Positions 52,378 to 63,002 of a stretch of DNA of 64,000 nucleotides are shown in pieces. Location: assembly GCA_963702595.1 (NCBI GenBank), contig CAVPDC010000020.1, positions 248,001 to 312,000 of the forward strand, read 5' to 3'. Both the position numbers and the translations under genes were made by a program. Position 1 is the first letter of the stretch; each line of letters opens with the position of its first letter. Below the pieces are notes generated by a model. The model saw only the letters and a program-made list of their open reading frames with translations. It was not told the origin of the DNA and made no database searches. Source of the stretch: JALORV01 sp963702595 (GTDB taxonomy: Bacteria > Pseudomonadota > Gammaproteobacteria > Burkholderiales > Burkholderiaceae_F).

Positions 52378-53307
52378 GTGACTGCTGCCATCCAGGTTAA
52401 TTCCGTGTCCAAGCGCTACGGCTCCGTGCTGGCGCTGGATAGCGTCGACCTCACCATTGAGCGCGGCGAATTTTTCGGCCTGCTCGGCCCCAACGGTGCC
52501 GGCAAGACGACCTTGATCTCGATCATCGCCGGCCTGGTGCGCGCGAATAGCGGTCACGCTGCAATCATGGGCCATGACGTCGTCGACGACTTTCGTGCGG
52601 CGCGGTTGTCGGTGGGTGTCGTGCCTCAGGAACTGGCGTTCGATCCGTTCTTTACGGTGCGAGAGACGCTGACCTTTCAGTCCGGCTACTTCGGCCTGAA
52701 GGAAAATGGTGCCTGGATCGACGAAGTGCTGGAAAACTTGGGCCTCACCGCCAAGGCGAAGTCCAACACGCGCGCACTGTCGGGAGGCATGAAACGGCGC
52801 CTGCTGGTGGCGCAGGCGCTGGTGCACAAGCCGCCGGTGATCGTGCTGGACGAGCCGACCGCGGGCGTCGATGTCGAACTGCGGCAGACGCTGTGGGCCT
52901 TCATCCGGCGTCTGAACCGCGAAGGCCACACGATTGTGCTGACCACCCACTACCTGGAAGAGGCGCAGGCATTGTGCGAGCGAATCGCGATGCTCAAGGC
53001 TGGCCGCATCGTCGCGCTCGACACGACACGGGCGCTGTTGGGACGTATCGCAGGGCTGCAGTTGACGATGCGCCCACAGAGCACCCCCCCCGCATCCGTG
53101 CTGGCGCACAAGATCGAGGAACGTGACGGACTGCTGACGCTGCGCCTGGCGCAGGCGTCCGATGTCGGTCGCGTGCTGGCCGATTGCGCCGCCGCCGGCT
53201 GCGTTGTCGAGGACCTGGAAGTCGGGCGTGCCGACCTCGAGGATGTCTTCCTGCAGCTTGTTGCCGATCAGCCGTCCATAGCAGAGCCCGCGGGAGTCCC
53301 AGCGTGA
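52378..53307 (+). CDS. ABC-2 transporter ATP-binding protein, YadG-like
   Basis: 309 residues from a GTG at 52378. Walker A GPNGAGKTTLISI, signature ALSGGMKRRLLVAQAL, Walker B VIVLDEPTAGVDVE, switch LTTHYLEEAQAL. The C-terminal 80 residues carry a regulatory domain. With the permease downstream it matches E. coli YadG/YadH, whose substrate is unknown. It follows mla and precedes bolA-murA, a fixed betaproteobacterial order. Confidence 0.9.
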   Translation: MTAAIQVNSVSKRYGSVLALDSVDLTIERGEFFGLLGPNGAGKTTLISIIAGLVRANSGHAAIMGHDVVDDFRAARLSVGVVPQELAFDPFFTVRETLTFQSGYFGLKENGAWIDEVLENLGLTAKAKSNTRALSGGMKRRLLVAQALVHKPPVIVLDEPTAGVDVELRQTLWAFIRRLNREGHTIVLTTHYLEEAQALCERIAMLKAGRIVALDTTRALLGRIAGLQLTMRPQSTPPASVLAHKIEERDGLLTLRLAQASDVGRVLADCAAAGCVVEDLEVGRADLEDVFLQLVADQPSIAEPAGVPA

Positions 53308-54113
53308 GCGCGGTGCATTTCGAGGCGAATGTCGTGCCGGCCGCGGTGTCGTCGCCGGCGGTGGCGTTCCGCACCCTGCTCACCAAAGAGATGCTGCGGT
53401 TCTGGAAGGTGAGCTTCCAGACGATCGCCGCGCCGGTGCTGACGGCGGTGCTCTACCTGCTGGTCTTCGGGCAGGTGCTGGCCAAGCACGTCGAGGCATT
53501 TCCCGGCGTGAGCTATGCCGCGTTCCTGATTCCCGGCCTCGTCATGATGTCGGTGCTGCAAAACGCCTTCGCCAATTCATCGTCGAGCCTGATCCAGTCG
53601 AAGATCATGGGCAGCCTCGTGTTCATCCTGCTGCCGCCGTTTTCGCATTGGCAGCTCTTCGGCGCGTACGTGCTGGCGTCGATGGTGCGCGGGCTCGTCG
53701 TCGGTCTCGGAGTGTTCGTGGTCGCGGTGTGGTTCGGGCCGCCGGGCTTCAATGCGCCGCTCTGGATCCTGGTCTTCGTGGTGCTGGGCAGCGCGATGCT
53801 CGGTTCGCTGGGCGTCATTGCCGGTATCTGGGCCGACAAGTTCGACCAGCTCGCCGCCTTCCAGAACTTCGTCGTGATGCCGGCCACATTCTTGTCCGGC
53901 GTGTTCTACTCGGTGCACGGCCTGCCTCCGTTCTGGCAGGGCGTGTCGCACCTGAATCCATTTTTCTACATGATCGACGGCTTCCGCTACGGCTTCTTCG
54001 CCCAGTCCGACGTGTCGCCCTGGCTGAGCCTCGTCGTGGTGGTCGTCGCGCTGCTGCTGACCGCCGCCTTCGCACTGCGAATGCTGGCGCGTGGCTACAA
54101 GCTGAGGAACTGA
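53304..54113 (+). CDS. ABC-2 transporter permease, YadH-like
   Basis: 269 residues from the GTG at 53304, overlapping the ATPase stop. Six membrane segments, with FLIPGLVMMSVLQNAFANSS and FVVMPATFLSGVFYSVHGLP typical of ABC-2 export permeases, and the C-terminal PFFYMIDGFRYGFF. The next start overlaps its stop (TGATG). Confidence 0.9.
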   Translation: MSAVHFEANVVPAAVSSPAVAFRTLLTKEMLRFWKVSFQTIAAPVLTAVLYLLVFGQVLAKHVEAFPGVSYAAFLIPGLVMMSVLQNAFANSSSSLIQSKIMGSLVFILLPPFSHWQLFGAYVLASMVRGLVVGLGVFVVAVWFGPPGFNAPLWILVFVVLGSAMLGSLGVIAGIWADKFDQLAAFQNFVVMPATFLSGVFYSVHGLPPFWQGVSHLNPFFYMIDGFRYGFFAQSDVSPWLSLVVVVVALLLTAAFALRMLARGYKLRN

Positions 54114-54355
54114 TGGAACCGACGCCCGACGATGTCCGGCGCTACATCGCCGCGGGCCTGCAGTGCAGCGTGCTCGAGGTCAATGGCGATGGCCGGCACT
54201 TCAATGCGCTGATCGTCAGCCCCGCGTTCGAGGGCAAGACGCGCGTGGCGCGCCACCAGCTCGTCTATGCCGCACTGGGTGATCGCATGCGGGCGGAGGT
54301 CCATGCGCTGTCGATGCGCACGCTGACGCCGGCCGAGCACGAGGCGCAGGGATGA
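54113..54355 (+). CDS. BolA/IbaG family protein
   Basis: 80 residues: PDDVRRYIAAGLQCSVLEV and DGRHFNALIVSPAFEGKTRV, then RHQLVYAALGDRM, the BolA/YrbA pattern. The VRRYI helix and the Cys position fit IbaG, which works with monothiol glutaredoxins in Fe-S handling or acid resistance. Adjacent to murA as in E. coli (ibaG-murA). Confidence 0.9.
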   Translation: MEPTPDDVRRYIAAGLQCSVLEVNGDGRHFNALIVSPAFEGKTRVARHQLVYAALGDRMRAEVHALSMRTLTPAEHEAQG

Positions 54356-54567
54356 ACCTGTGCCGACGCCCTTCATCGCTTCTTCACCGGCGCTTCGCGC
54401 TCGCTTCAACCCGGGCGTTCACCCTTCGGCGCAGTCCGCACCGTGCGGACCTTGCCGAAGGAGCAGCCGCCATGCTTGACCTTGTTGCCGAGTCCCGCGG
54501 GCCGCGCCCGCTGCGCATCACCCGACCGGTGGTCTTCCGCGGGGTGCCCGCGACGTCGACCGTTCCG

Positions 54568-55818
<1,251 letters not shown>

Positions 55819-55838
55819 ACGACCGGGCCGAGGTTCGC

Positions 55839-56489
55839 GTGATCACACTTGCGCTGTCGAAAGGACGGATCTTCGATGAGTCGCGGCCGCTGCTGGCCGC
55901 GGCCGGCATAGCGCCGCTCGAAGATCCCGAGTCCTCGCGCAAGCTGATCATCGGCACGCAGGATCCCAATGTACGTGTGGTGGTGGTGCGCGCCTCCGAT
56001 GTGCCGACCTACGTGCAATACGGCGCGGCGGAACTCGGTGTGGCAGGCAAGGACGTGCTGCTCGAGCACAGCGCGCAATGGGGCGACCGCGGGCTGTACC
56101 AGCCGGTCGATCTCGGCATCGCACGCTGCCGCCTGTGTGTCGCCGTACCCGCGGGATTCGACTACGCCAATGCCGTGCGACGTGGCGCGCGCCTGCGCGT
56201 GGCCACCAAGTACGTGCAGACCGCACGCGAGCACTTCGCCGCCAAGGGCGTGCACGTCGACCTGATCAAGCTCTACGGGTCGATGGAACTGGCGCCGCTC
56301 GCCGGGCTCGCCGACGCGATCGTCGACCTCGTCTCGTCCGGAGGAACCCTGCGTGCCAACAACCTGGTCGAGGTCGAGGAGATTGTCGCGATCTCGTCGC
56401 GCCTGATCGTCAATCAGTCGGCGTTGAAGACGCGCCGTGCCGAGATCGCGCCCCTGATCGAGCGGATCGAGGCCGCGATGCAGGCATGA
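55839..56489 (+). CDS. hisG: ATP phosphoribosyltransferase, short form
   Basis: 216 residues from a GTG at 55839. First step of histidine synthesis. Motifs: ITLALSKGRIFDES, then ELGVAGKDVLLEH and the PRPP loop DAIVDLVSSGGTLRANNL. The C-terminal regulatory domain of long HisG is absent; short forms are active only with HisZ, encoded elsewhere. hisD starts on its stop (ATGA). Confidence 0.95.
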   Translation: MITLALSKGRIFDESRPLLAAAGIAPLEDPESSRKLIIGTQDPNVRVVVVRASDVPTYVQYGAAELGVAGKDVLLEHSAQWGDRGLYQPVDLGIARCRLCVAVPAGFDYANAVRRGARLRVATKYVQTAREHFAAKGVHVDLIKLYGSMELAPLAGLADAIVDLVSSGGTLRANNLVEVEEIVAISSRLIVNQSALKTRRAEIAPLIERIEAAMQA

Positions 56490-57809
56490 ACGTCCGCACA
56501 CTCGACACCCGCGACCCCGGCTTCGAGGCGGACTTCGCGCGCCTGGTGGTCGTCGACTCCGCGGTCGACAAATCGATCGAGCGCACGGCCGACGCGATCG
56601 TCGACGACGTGCGCGCAGCGCGGCGACGCGGCGCTGCTCGAATACACGAACCGCTTCGATCGCATGTCGGCCGCCGCGGTGGCCGACCTCGAGATCGCGC
56701 AGGACGACATGCGCGCCGCGTTCGAAGGCCTGCCGGCCGACCAGCGCGCGGCGCTGCAGGTGGCCGCCGAGCGCATCCGGGCTTTCCATCAGGACCAGCA
56801 TGCGCGCCTGATGCAGGGCGACTGGATCTCGCGTGAAACCGACGGGACCGTGACGGGACAGCGCATCAGCGCGCTCGACAGTGCCGGGCTTTACGTGCCG
56901 GGCGGCAAGGCCGCGTACCCGTCGTCGGTGCTGATGAATTCGATCCCGGCGCACGTCGCCGGCGTCGAGCGCCTGATCATGGTCGTGCCGACGCCGGACG
57001 GTGAGCGCAACGCGCTGGTGCTTGCGGCTGCCCATCTGGGCGGAGTGTCGCGCGCGTTCGCGATCGGCGGCGCGCAGGCGATTGCCGCGCTCGCTTACGG
57101 AACCGCCACGGTGCCGGCAGTCGACAAGATTGTCGGACCGGGTAACGCCTATGTCGCCGCCGCCAAGCGCCGCGTGTTCGGCACCGTGGGCATCGACATG
57201 ATCGCGGGCCCGACCGAGATCCTGATCATCGCCGACGCCGAGGCGAACCCCGACTGGATCGCGATGGACCTGTTCTCGCAGGCCGAACATGACGAACTCG
57301 CGCAAGCGCTGCTGCTGACGCCCGACGCCGGTCTGGTCGACGCGGTCGCCGCATCGATCCGGCGCCTGCTGCCCGCGCAGCCGCGGCGCGCCATCATCGC
57401 GGCTTCGCTGGCGAATCGCGGCGCGCTGGTGCTGACGCGCGACTTCGACGAGGCCGTGGCGTTGTGCAACCGCATCGCGCCCGAGCACATGGAGATCGTC
57501 ACCGCGGACCCCGAGGCGCTTTTGCCGAAGATCCGCCATGCGGGCGCGATCTTCATCGGGCACTACTCCTCCGAGTCGCTCGGCGACTACTGCGCGGGAC
57601 CGAACCATGTCCTGCCGACCGTCCGCACGGCCCGCTTCTCCTCGCCGCTCGGGGTCTACGACTTCGTCAAGCGATCGAACCTCATCCACGTGTCGGCAGC
57701 CGGCGCCCAGAGGCTGGGCCCGGTGGCGGCCACGCTGGCCCGCGGCGAGCATCTGGTCGCGCATGCGATGTCGGCGGAACTCCGTCTGACCGGCAGCGGG
57801 ACGACGTGA
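56486..57809 (+). CDS. hisD: histidinol dehydrogenase (one frameshift)
   Basis: Last two steps of histidine synthesis. The start at 56486 is MNVRTLDTRDPGFEADFARL. One extra base near 56621 breaks the frame; the corrected join is GDAALLEYTNRFDRM. Landmarks are GLYVPGGKAAYPSSVLMN, QAIAALAYGTATVP, the Zn-binding QAEHDELAQ and IFIGHYSSESLGDYCAGPNH. About 440 residues after repair. A histidine prototroph cannot lack it, so the shift is probably a sequence error. Confidence 0.94.
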
Positions 57810-58903
57810 TGAACGGGCGCATCGGCAAGAAGCCGAACCTCGCCGTGCTGCGCGACGATATCCGCGCGACCGAGGCCTATTCGGTGCCGAGCGCGGTCGG
57901 CTTCATCAAGCTCGACGCGATGGAGAATCCTTTCCCGTTGCCCGAAGCACTGCAGCGCGAACTCGGTGAGCGACTTGGCCGGCAGGCGCTGAACCGGTAT
58001 CCGCTGTCGGACCCGCGCGGCTTCAAGGAGCGGCTTGGCAAGGCGATGGGCCTGCCGATGGGCGCACGCCTGATGCTGGGCAACGGCTCGGACGAACTGA
58101 TCCATCTGGTGATCCAAGCCTGTGCCCGGCCCGGGGCGACGGTCCTGTCGCCGTGGCCGAGTTTCTCGATGTACGAGCTTTCGACACGCTTCGACGGTTG
58201 CCGCTTCGTCGGCGTACCGCTGCGTGCGGACTTCACGCTCGACACCAACGCGCTGCTGGCGGCCATCGCGGAGCATCAGCCCGCCGTCATCTTCATTGCG
58301 TATCCGAACAATCCGACCGGCAACCTCTTCGAGCGCAACGGCATCGAAGCCGTGCTGCGGTCGGCGCCCGGGCTGGTCGTCATCGATGAGGCGTACCTGC
58401 CTTTCGCGCAGGACACGTGGATGCCGCAGCTGCGCAGCTGGCCCAACCTGCTAGTGCTGCGCACGCTGTCGAAACTCGGGCTGGCCGGCATCCGGCTCGG
58501 CTACCTGGCGGGCGATCCCGAGTGGATCGTCGAGCTTGAGAAGCTGCGTCCGCCGTATAACGTCAACGTGCTGACGCTGGCGACCGCGGATTTCCTGCTC
58601 GAGCACCTGCGCGTTCTCGAAGGGCAGGCCGTGATGCTCCGGACCGAGCGCTCGCGTGTCGCTGCGGCGCTCGCGAGCCTGCGTGACGTCACCGTCTTTC
58701 CGTCGGCCGCCAACTTTCTGTTGTTCCGGGTTGCCGACACGGACCGCATCTTCAATGGGCTCAAGGAACGCGGCATACTGATCAAGAACGTATCCGCGAT
58801 GCACCCGCTGCTGGCGAACTGCCTGCGCACGACGATCGGCACCGCGGTCGAGAACGACGCGTTCATCCAGGCGCTGCGCGCCACGTTGGAAGGCTCACGA
58901 TGA
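57809..58903 (+). CDS. hisC: histidinol-phosphate aminotransferase
   Basis: 364 residues from the ATG at 57809, overlapping the hisD stop. PLP-aminotransferase landmarks: LDAMENPFPLP, GNGSDELIHLVIQAC, YPNNPTGNLF, VVIDEAYLPFAQ and the PLP-lysine loop RTLSKLGLAGIRLGY. It transaminates imidazole-acetol phosphate. Confidence 0.95.
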   Translation: MNGRIGKKPNLAVLRDDIRATEAYSVPSAVGFIKLDAMENPFPLPEALQRELGERLGRQALNRYPLSDPRGFKERLGKAMGLPMGARLMLGNGSDELIHLVIQACARPGATVLSPWPSFSMYELSTRFDGCRFVGVPLRADFTLDTNALLAAIAEHQPAVIFIAYPNNPTGNLFERNGIEAVLRSAPGLVVIDEAYLPFAQDTWMPQLRSWPNLLVLRTLSKLGLAGIRLGYLAGDPEWIVELEKLRPPYNVNVLTLATADFLLEHLRVLEGQAVMLRTERSRVAAALASLRDVTVFPSAANFLLFRVADTDRIFNGLKERGILIKNVSAMHPLLANCLRTTIGTAVENDAFIQALRATLEGSR

Positions 58904-59505
58904 CGGCCCCCCGCACGACCCGCCGCGCGACGGTGGAACGCAACACCAAGGAAACCCAGATCCGCGTCGAGATCAACCTCGATGGCTCGGGCCAGGGCAC
59001 ATTTGCTTCGGGCGTCGGTTTCTTCGATCACATGCTGGACCAGATCGCCCGCCACGGCATGTTCGATCTCGTGGTCGAGGCGAAGGGCGACCTGCACATC
59101 GACGGGCACCACACCGTCGAGGACATCGGCATCACGCTGGGCCAGGCCTTTGCCCAGGCGGCTGGCGACAAATCCGGCGTGCGGCGCTACGGCCATGCCT
59201 ACGTTGCCCTCGATGAGGCCCTGTCGCGCGTGGTCATTGACCTCTCGGGCCGGCCTGGACTCGAATGGCACGTGCCTTTCAAGCGCGCGATGATCGGCGA
59301 GTTCGACGTCGACCTGGCCCACGAATTCTTCCAGGGCTTCGTCAATCACGCGCTCGTCACCTTGCATGTCGACAACCTGCGCGGCGACAACGCCCACCAC
59401 CAGTGCGAGACCGTGTTCAAGGCCTTCGCCCGTGCACTGCGCATGGCCGTAGAGCCCGACGCCCGCGCCGGAGGCATCATCCCTTCAACCAAGGGCACGC
59501 TCTAG
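58900..59505 (+). CDS. hisB: imidazoleglycerol-phosphate dehydratase
   Basis: 201 residues, monofunctional, without the phosphatase domain of E. coli HisB. The Mn2+-site histidines are in FFDHMLDQIARHGMFDL, HIDGHHTVEDIG and HEFFQGFVNHALVTLH. Near C-terminus: DNAHHQCETVFKAFARAL. Starts within the last codons of hisC. Confidence 0.95.
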   Translation: MTAPRTTRRATVERNTKETQIRVEINLDGSGQGTFASGVGFFDHMLDQIARHGMFDLVVEAKGDLHIDGHHTVEDIGITLGQAFAQAAGDKSGVRRYGHAYVALDEALSRVVIDLSGRPGLEWHVPFKRAMIGEFDVDLAHEFFQGFVNHALVTLHVDNLRGDNAHHQCETVFKAFARALRMAVEPDARAGGIIPSTKGTL

Positions 59506-59539
59506 AGCGGAGCGAGAATGCGTCAGGCTTGCAGTGGTA

Positions 59540-59634
59540 ACAGGGCGCGCGCGCGGCCGCTCCGGAGCGCGCCCTCTAACTCTAGTCACTGCGTGTGCAC
59601 GTGCGCCGCGCAGCGGCGCGTACACACGCAGTGA
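59540..59634. promoter_or_regulatory. two inverted repeats before and across the hisH start
   Basis: A first hairpin, AGGGCGCG...GCGCGCCCT, spans about 59540-59575. A second, stronger one has arms TCACTGCGTGTGCACGTGCGCCGC (24 bases, 59586-59609) written here as TCACTGCGTGTG + CACGTGCGCCGC, and 59613-59634 (GCGGCGCGT + ACACACGCAGTGA) with a 3-base loop. The right arm includes the GTG start of hisH (59631-59633). It is the only sizeable gap in this part of the operon. Confidence 0.75.
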
Positions 59635-60263
59635 TAGCCGTTATTGACTACGGTATGGGCAACCTGCGCTCGGTGGCGAAGGCGCTGGAGCATGTCGCGC
59701 CTTCCGTGACAGTGCGCATCACGTCCGATCCCGCCGTCGTGAAGGCGGCGGATCGGGTCGTTTTCCCCGGCCAGGGTGCAATGCCGGACTGCATGCGATA
59801 TCTGCGTGAATCCGGCCTGGAAGACGCGGTGCGCGCTGCGGCGGCCAGCAAGCCATTGCTCGCGGTCTGCATCGGCGAGCAGATGCTGTTCGAGCACAGC
59901 GAGGAAGGGGACACCGAGGGGCTCGGCCTGTTTCCGGGCGAGGTCGTCCGCTTTCGCGACGCGGCAATGAGGTCCGCGGAAGGAGTGCGCCTCAAGGTGC
60001 CGCACATGGGCTGGAACCGCGTGCGCCAGGCACACTCGCACGCGTTGTGGCGTGGCGTGGCGGACGAAAGTTGGTTCTATTTCGTGCACAGTTACTACGT
60101 GGTGCCCCAAGATGGCGCGCTGAGCGCCGGTACTTCGGACTACGGCGGCACCTTTACCTGCGCGGTCGCACGGGATAATATTTTTGCGACGCAGTTTCAC
60201 CCAGAGAAGAGCGCCGCCGCCGGATTGCGCATCTACGAGAACTTCAGCCGCTGGGCACCCTGA
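59631..60263 (+). CDS. hisH: imidazole glycerol phosphate synthase glutaminase subunit
   Basis: 210 residues from the GTG at 59631 (MIAVIDYGMGNLRSV), the family start; an in-frame GTG at 59595 adds 12 unlikely residues. Glutaminase nucleophile in LAVCIGEQMLFEHSEEGD and the His/Glu pair in TQFHPEKSAAAG. Supplies ammonia to HisF. The start codon lies in a long inverted repeat. Confidence 0.94.
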   Translation: MIAVIDYGMGNLRSVAKALEHVAPSVTVRITSDPAVVKAADRVVFPGQGAMPDCMRYLRESGLEDAVRAAAASKPLLAVCIGEQMLFEHSEEGDTEGLGLFPGEVVRFRDAAMRSAEGVRLKVPHMGWNRVRQAHSHALWRGVADESWFYFVHSYYVVPQDGALSAGTSDYGGTFTCAVARDNIFATQFHPEKSAAAGLRIYENFSRWAP

Positions 60264-60347
60264 CGCGGTGCCGCGCCGGATGTTCCGAAAAACCCCCTCC
60301 TCAGACCTCCCCCTGCCTCGTAACGCCCATCTGCCGGGCTCACTGCA

Positions 60348-61091
60348 ATGCTGCTGATTCCTGCCATCGACATCAAGGACGGTCATTGCGTCCGCCTGCG
60401 CCAGGGCGACATGAACAGCAACGTGACGGTGTTCTCCGACGATCCGGTCGCCATGGCGCGGCATTGGCGCGACCAGGGTGCGCGTCGGTTGCACATCGTC
60501 GACCTGAATGCCGCGCGGTCGGGGCGACCGATCAACGAGACGGTCATCCGCAAGATGGTGAAAGCGGTCGGCGACGACCTGCCGATCCAGCTGGGCGGGG
60601 GGATCCGCGACCTCGACACGATCGAGCGCTACATCGACGACGGCGTGGGCTTTGTCGTGATCGGCACCGCGGCCGTGAAGAATCCCGGGTTCCTGCACGA
60701 TGCATGCAGTGCCTTTGCCGGACACGTCATCGTGGCGCTCGACGCCAAGGGCGGCAAGGTCGCCACCGACGGCTGGAGCAAGCTGACCGGCCACGACGTC
60801 AATGACCTTGCCAAGAAGTTCGAGGACTACGGTGTCGAGGCGATCCTTTACACCGACATCGGGCGCGACGGCATGCTGACCGGAGTGAACATCGAGGCGA
60901 CGGTCGAGCTCGCGCGCCATGTGAAGATCCCGGTCATCGCCAGTGGTGGCGTGGCGCAGCTGGCCGACATCGAGGCCCTGTGTGCCGTCGAGAGCGACGG
61001 CGTCATGGGTGCGATCCTCGGTCGCTCGCTGTACGAGGGCACGGTGGACTTCAAGGCCGCGCAGGAACGGGCCGACGTGCTGGCGGGCTGA
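60348..61091 (+). CDS. hisA: phosphoribosylformimino-AICAR-P isomerase
   Basis: 247 residues, (beta/alpha)8 barrel. LLIPAIDIKDGHCVRLRQGD includes the first catalytic Asp; GGGIRDLDTIERYI and YTDIGRDGMLTGVNIE carry the second phosphate-binding loop and the second Asp. Opens the ring of ProFAR to PRFAR. 84 bases separate it from hisH. Confidence 0.95.
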   Translation: MLLIPAIDIKDGHCVRLRQGDMNSNVTVFSDDPVAMARHWRDQGARRLHIVDLNAARSGRPINETVIRKMVKAVGDDLPIQLGGGIRDLDTIERYIDDGVGFVVIGTAAVKNPGFLHDACSAFAGHVIVALDAKGGKVATDGWSKLTGHDVNDLAKKFEDYGVEAILYTDIGRDGMLTGVNIEATVELARHVKIPVIASGGVAQLADIEALCAVESDGVMGAILGRSLYEGTVDFKAAQERADVLAG

Positions 61092-61136
61092 GCCGCCCGG
61101 TCCACAGGCCGATTTGCTCCAAAATGGAGCATTGCC

Positions 61137-61910
61137 ATGCTAGCCAAGCGCATCATCCCGTGCCTGGACGTGACCGGCGGTCGCGTCGTCAAAGGCGTCA
61201 ACTTCGTATCGCTGCGCGATGCCGGGGACCCGGTCGAGATCGCCCGGCGCTACGACGGCGAAGGCGCCGATGAGCTCACCTTCCTCGACATCACCGCGTC
61301 GTCGGATCAGCGCGACATCATCCTGCACGTGATCGAGGCGGTGGCCGACCAGGTCTTCATTCCGCTTACGGTCGGTGGTGGCGTGCGGCAGGTCGCCGAT
61401 GTCCGGCGGCTGCTGAACGCAGGCGCCGACAAGATCTCGATCAACACCGCCGCGGTGCAGGACCCGCAGCTCGTGGCGAGCGCCAGCGGCCGCTTTGGCG
61501 CCCAGTGCATCGTCGTGGCGATCGACGCGCGGCGTCGGCAGGCGGGTGAACCGAGCGCGGGCTGGGAGGTCTATACGCACGGCGGTCGGACCCCCACGGG
61601 ACTGGACGCCATCCAGTGGGCGCGCCGCGTCGCCGAACTGGGTGCCGGAGAGATCCTGCTCACCAGCATGGATCGTGACGGCACGCGGCAGGGGTTCGAT
61701 CTGGAACTGACACGCGCGGTGGTTGATGCGGTGCCGATCCCGGTCATCGCCTCGGGCGGTGTCGGCACGCTTCAGCACCTGGCCGAGGGCGTTACCCGGG
61801 GTGGCGCAGATGCCGTGCTGGCCGCCTCGATCTTTCACTATGGCGAGTTCACCGTGCGGGCGGCCAAGGAGTACATGGCCGCGCAGGGTGTCGAGATGAG
61901 GCTGACATGA
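61137..61910 (+). CDS. hisF: imidazole glycerol phosphate synthase cyclase subunit
   Basis: 257 residues, barrel related to HisA. RIIPCLDVTGGRVVKGVNF holds catalytic Asp11-equivalent; FLDITASSDQRD, GGGVRQVADVRRLL and LLTSMDRDGTRQGFDL hold the second Asp and phosphate loops. It works with HisH. hisI starts within its last codons. Confidence 0.95.
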   Translation: MLAKRIIPCLDVTGGRVVKGVNFVSLRDAGDPVEIARRYDGEGADELTFLDITASSDQRDIILHVIEAVADQVFIPLTVGGGVRQVADVRRLLNAGADKISINTAAVQDPQLVASASGRFGAQCIVVAIDARRRQAGEPSAGWEVYTHGGRTPTGLDAIQWARRVAELGAGEILLTSMDRDGTRQGFDLELTRAVVDAVPIPVIASGGVGTLQHLAEGVTRGGADAVLAASIFHYGEFTVRAAKEYMAAQGVEMRLT

Positions 61911-62299
61911 GCGATCCCGACTGGCTTGCCGAGATTCGCTTCGATACCGACGGCCTGGTGCCGGTTATCGCGCAGGACGCGGCCAGCGGGCGGGTGCTGA
62001 TGGTCGCCTGGGCCAATCGCGAAGCGCTCGCCGAAACGGTGCAGACGCGGTGCGCGGTGTACTGGTCGCGCTCGCGCGGCCGGCTCTGGCGCAAGGGCGA
62101 GGAATCGGGCCACACGCAGCAGGTCAGCGAAATCCGGCTCGACTGTGACGGCGACGTCGTGCTGTACGCTGTTTCGCAGGCCGGTGGCATCGCCTGCCAT
62201 ACCGGACGGGAGAGCTGCTTCTACCGGCGCCTGAAAGACGGGCACTGGGACACCGTCGACCCGGTGCTCCGGGATCCGGACCTCATCTACCGAAAATGA
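61907..62299 (+). CDS. hisI: phosphoribosyl-AMP cyclohydrolase
   Basis: 130 residues, separate from HisE. Metal-site residues: VLMVAWANREALAETVQT, the YWSRSRGRLWRKGEESGH block, DCDGDVVLYAV and the Cys in HTGRESCFYR. Hydrolyses PR-AMP. Four-base overlap with both hisF and hisE. Confidence 0.95.
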   Translation: MSDPDWLAEIRFDTDGLVPVIAQDAASGRVLMVAWANREALAETVQTRCAVYWSRSRGRLWRKGEESGHTQQVSEIRLDCDGDVVLYAVSQAGGIACHTGRESCFYRRLKDGHWDTVDPVLRDPDLIYRK

Positions 62300-62655
62300 A
62301 CGACGCGATCCTCAGTCAGCTCGCCGATGTCATCGAGTCGCGCCGCGGCGGCGATCCAGAGACCTCGTACGTCGCGCGGCTACTCGCGCGCGGCGAAGAT
62401 GCGGTGCTGAAGAAAATCGGTGAAGAAGCCACCGAAACCGTCATGGCCGCCAAGGACGGGTCGCCCGATCGGATCATCGCGGAAGCGGCCGACCTCTGGT
62501 TTCATTGCCTGATCCTGCTCGCCCACTACCGGCTGCGGCCCGAGCAGGTACTTGCCGAGCTGGAGCGCCGCGCCGGCACCTCTGGAATTGAAGAGAAGGC
62601 TGCCCGCAAGGCTCGTGGTCGCGCCAGCGAAGAAGACAATGGAGGCGAACGATGA
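62296..62655 (+). CDS. hisE: phosphoribosyl-ATP pyrophosphatase
   Basis: 119 residues. All-alpha MazG-like fold with SYVARLLARGEDAVLKKIGE, EEATETVMAAKDG and EAADLWFHCLILLA, giving the metal-binding Glu/Asp residues. The C-terminus is charged. Removes pyrophosphate from PR-ATP. Confidence 0.94.
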   Translation: MNDAILSQLADVIESRRGGDPETSYVARLLARGEDAVLKKIGEEATETVMAAKDGSPDRIIAEAADLWFHCLILLAHYRLRPEQVLAELERRAGTSGIEEKAARKARGRASEEDNGGER

Positions 62656-62993
62656 CCACCAGTTGCCTGTTCTGTCGCATCGCCCGTGGCGAGGTACCGA
62701 GCCGCAAGGCCTACGAGGACGATGAAGTCATCGCTTTTCATGACATCAATCCGGCTGCACCGGTGCATCTTCTGCTGGTCCCGAAAGTGCACGTGGATTC
62801 CCTGATCACGACCGGGCCGGAGCACGAGGCTTTGTTGGGTAAACTCATAGCCCTTGCGCCGCGGCTCGCGAAAGAACAAGGCTGCGTCAATGGCTTTCGC
62901 GTCGTGATCAACAACGGCCCGGACGGCGGGCAAGAGGTCTCTCACTTGCACATCCACATCCTGGGCGGACCACGCCCGTGGAAACGTCTGTAG
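62652..62993 (+). CDS. HIT-family nucleotide-binding protein (HinT-like)
   Basis: 113 residues: CLFCRIARGEVPS at the start and the histidine triad VSHLHIHILGG. HinT proteins hydrolyse purine-nucleoside phosphoramidates. It overlaps the hisE stop by four bases and precedes tatA by nine, its constant place in this group. Confidence 0.94.
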   Translation: MTTSCLFCRIARGEVPSRKAYEDDEVIAFHDINPAAPVHLLLVPKVHVDSLITTGPEHEALLGKLIALAPRLAKEQGCVNGFRVVINNGPDGGQEVSHLHIHILGGPRPWKRL

Positions 62994-63002
62994 GAGCACG
63001 AA

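Noticed and set aside
54352..54567. 72-codon N-terminal extension of murA
   Set aside because: Ser/Arg-rich and unlike MurA; the ATG at 54568 gives the exact family start. I see nothing else in this stretch.
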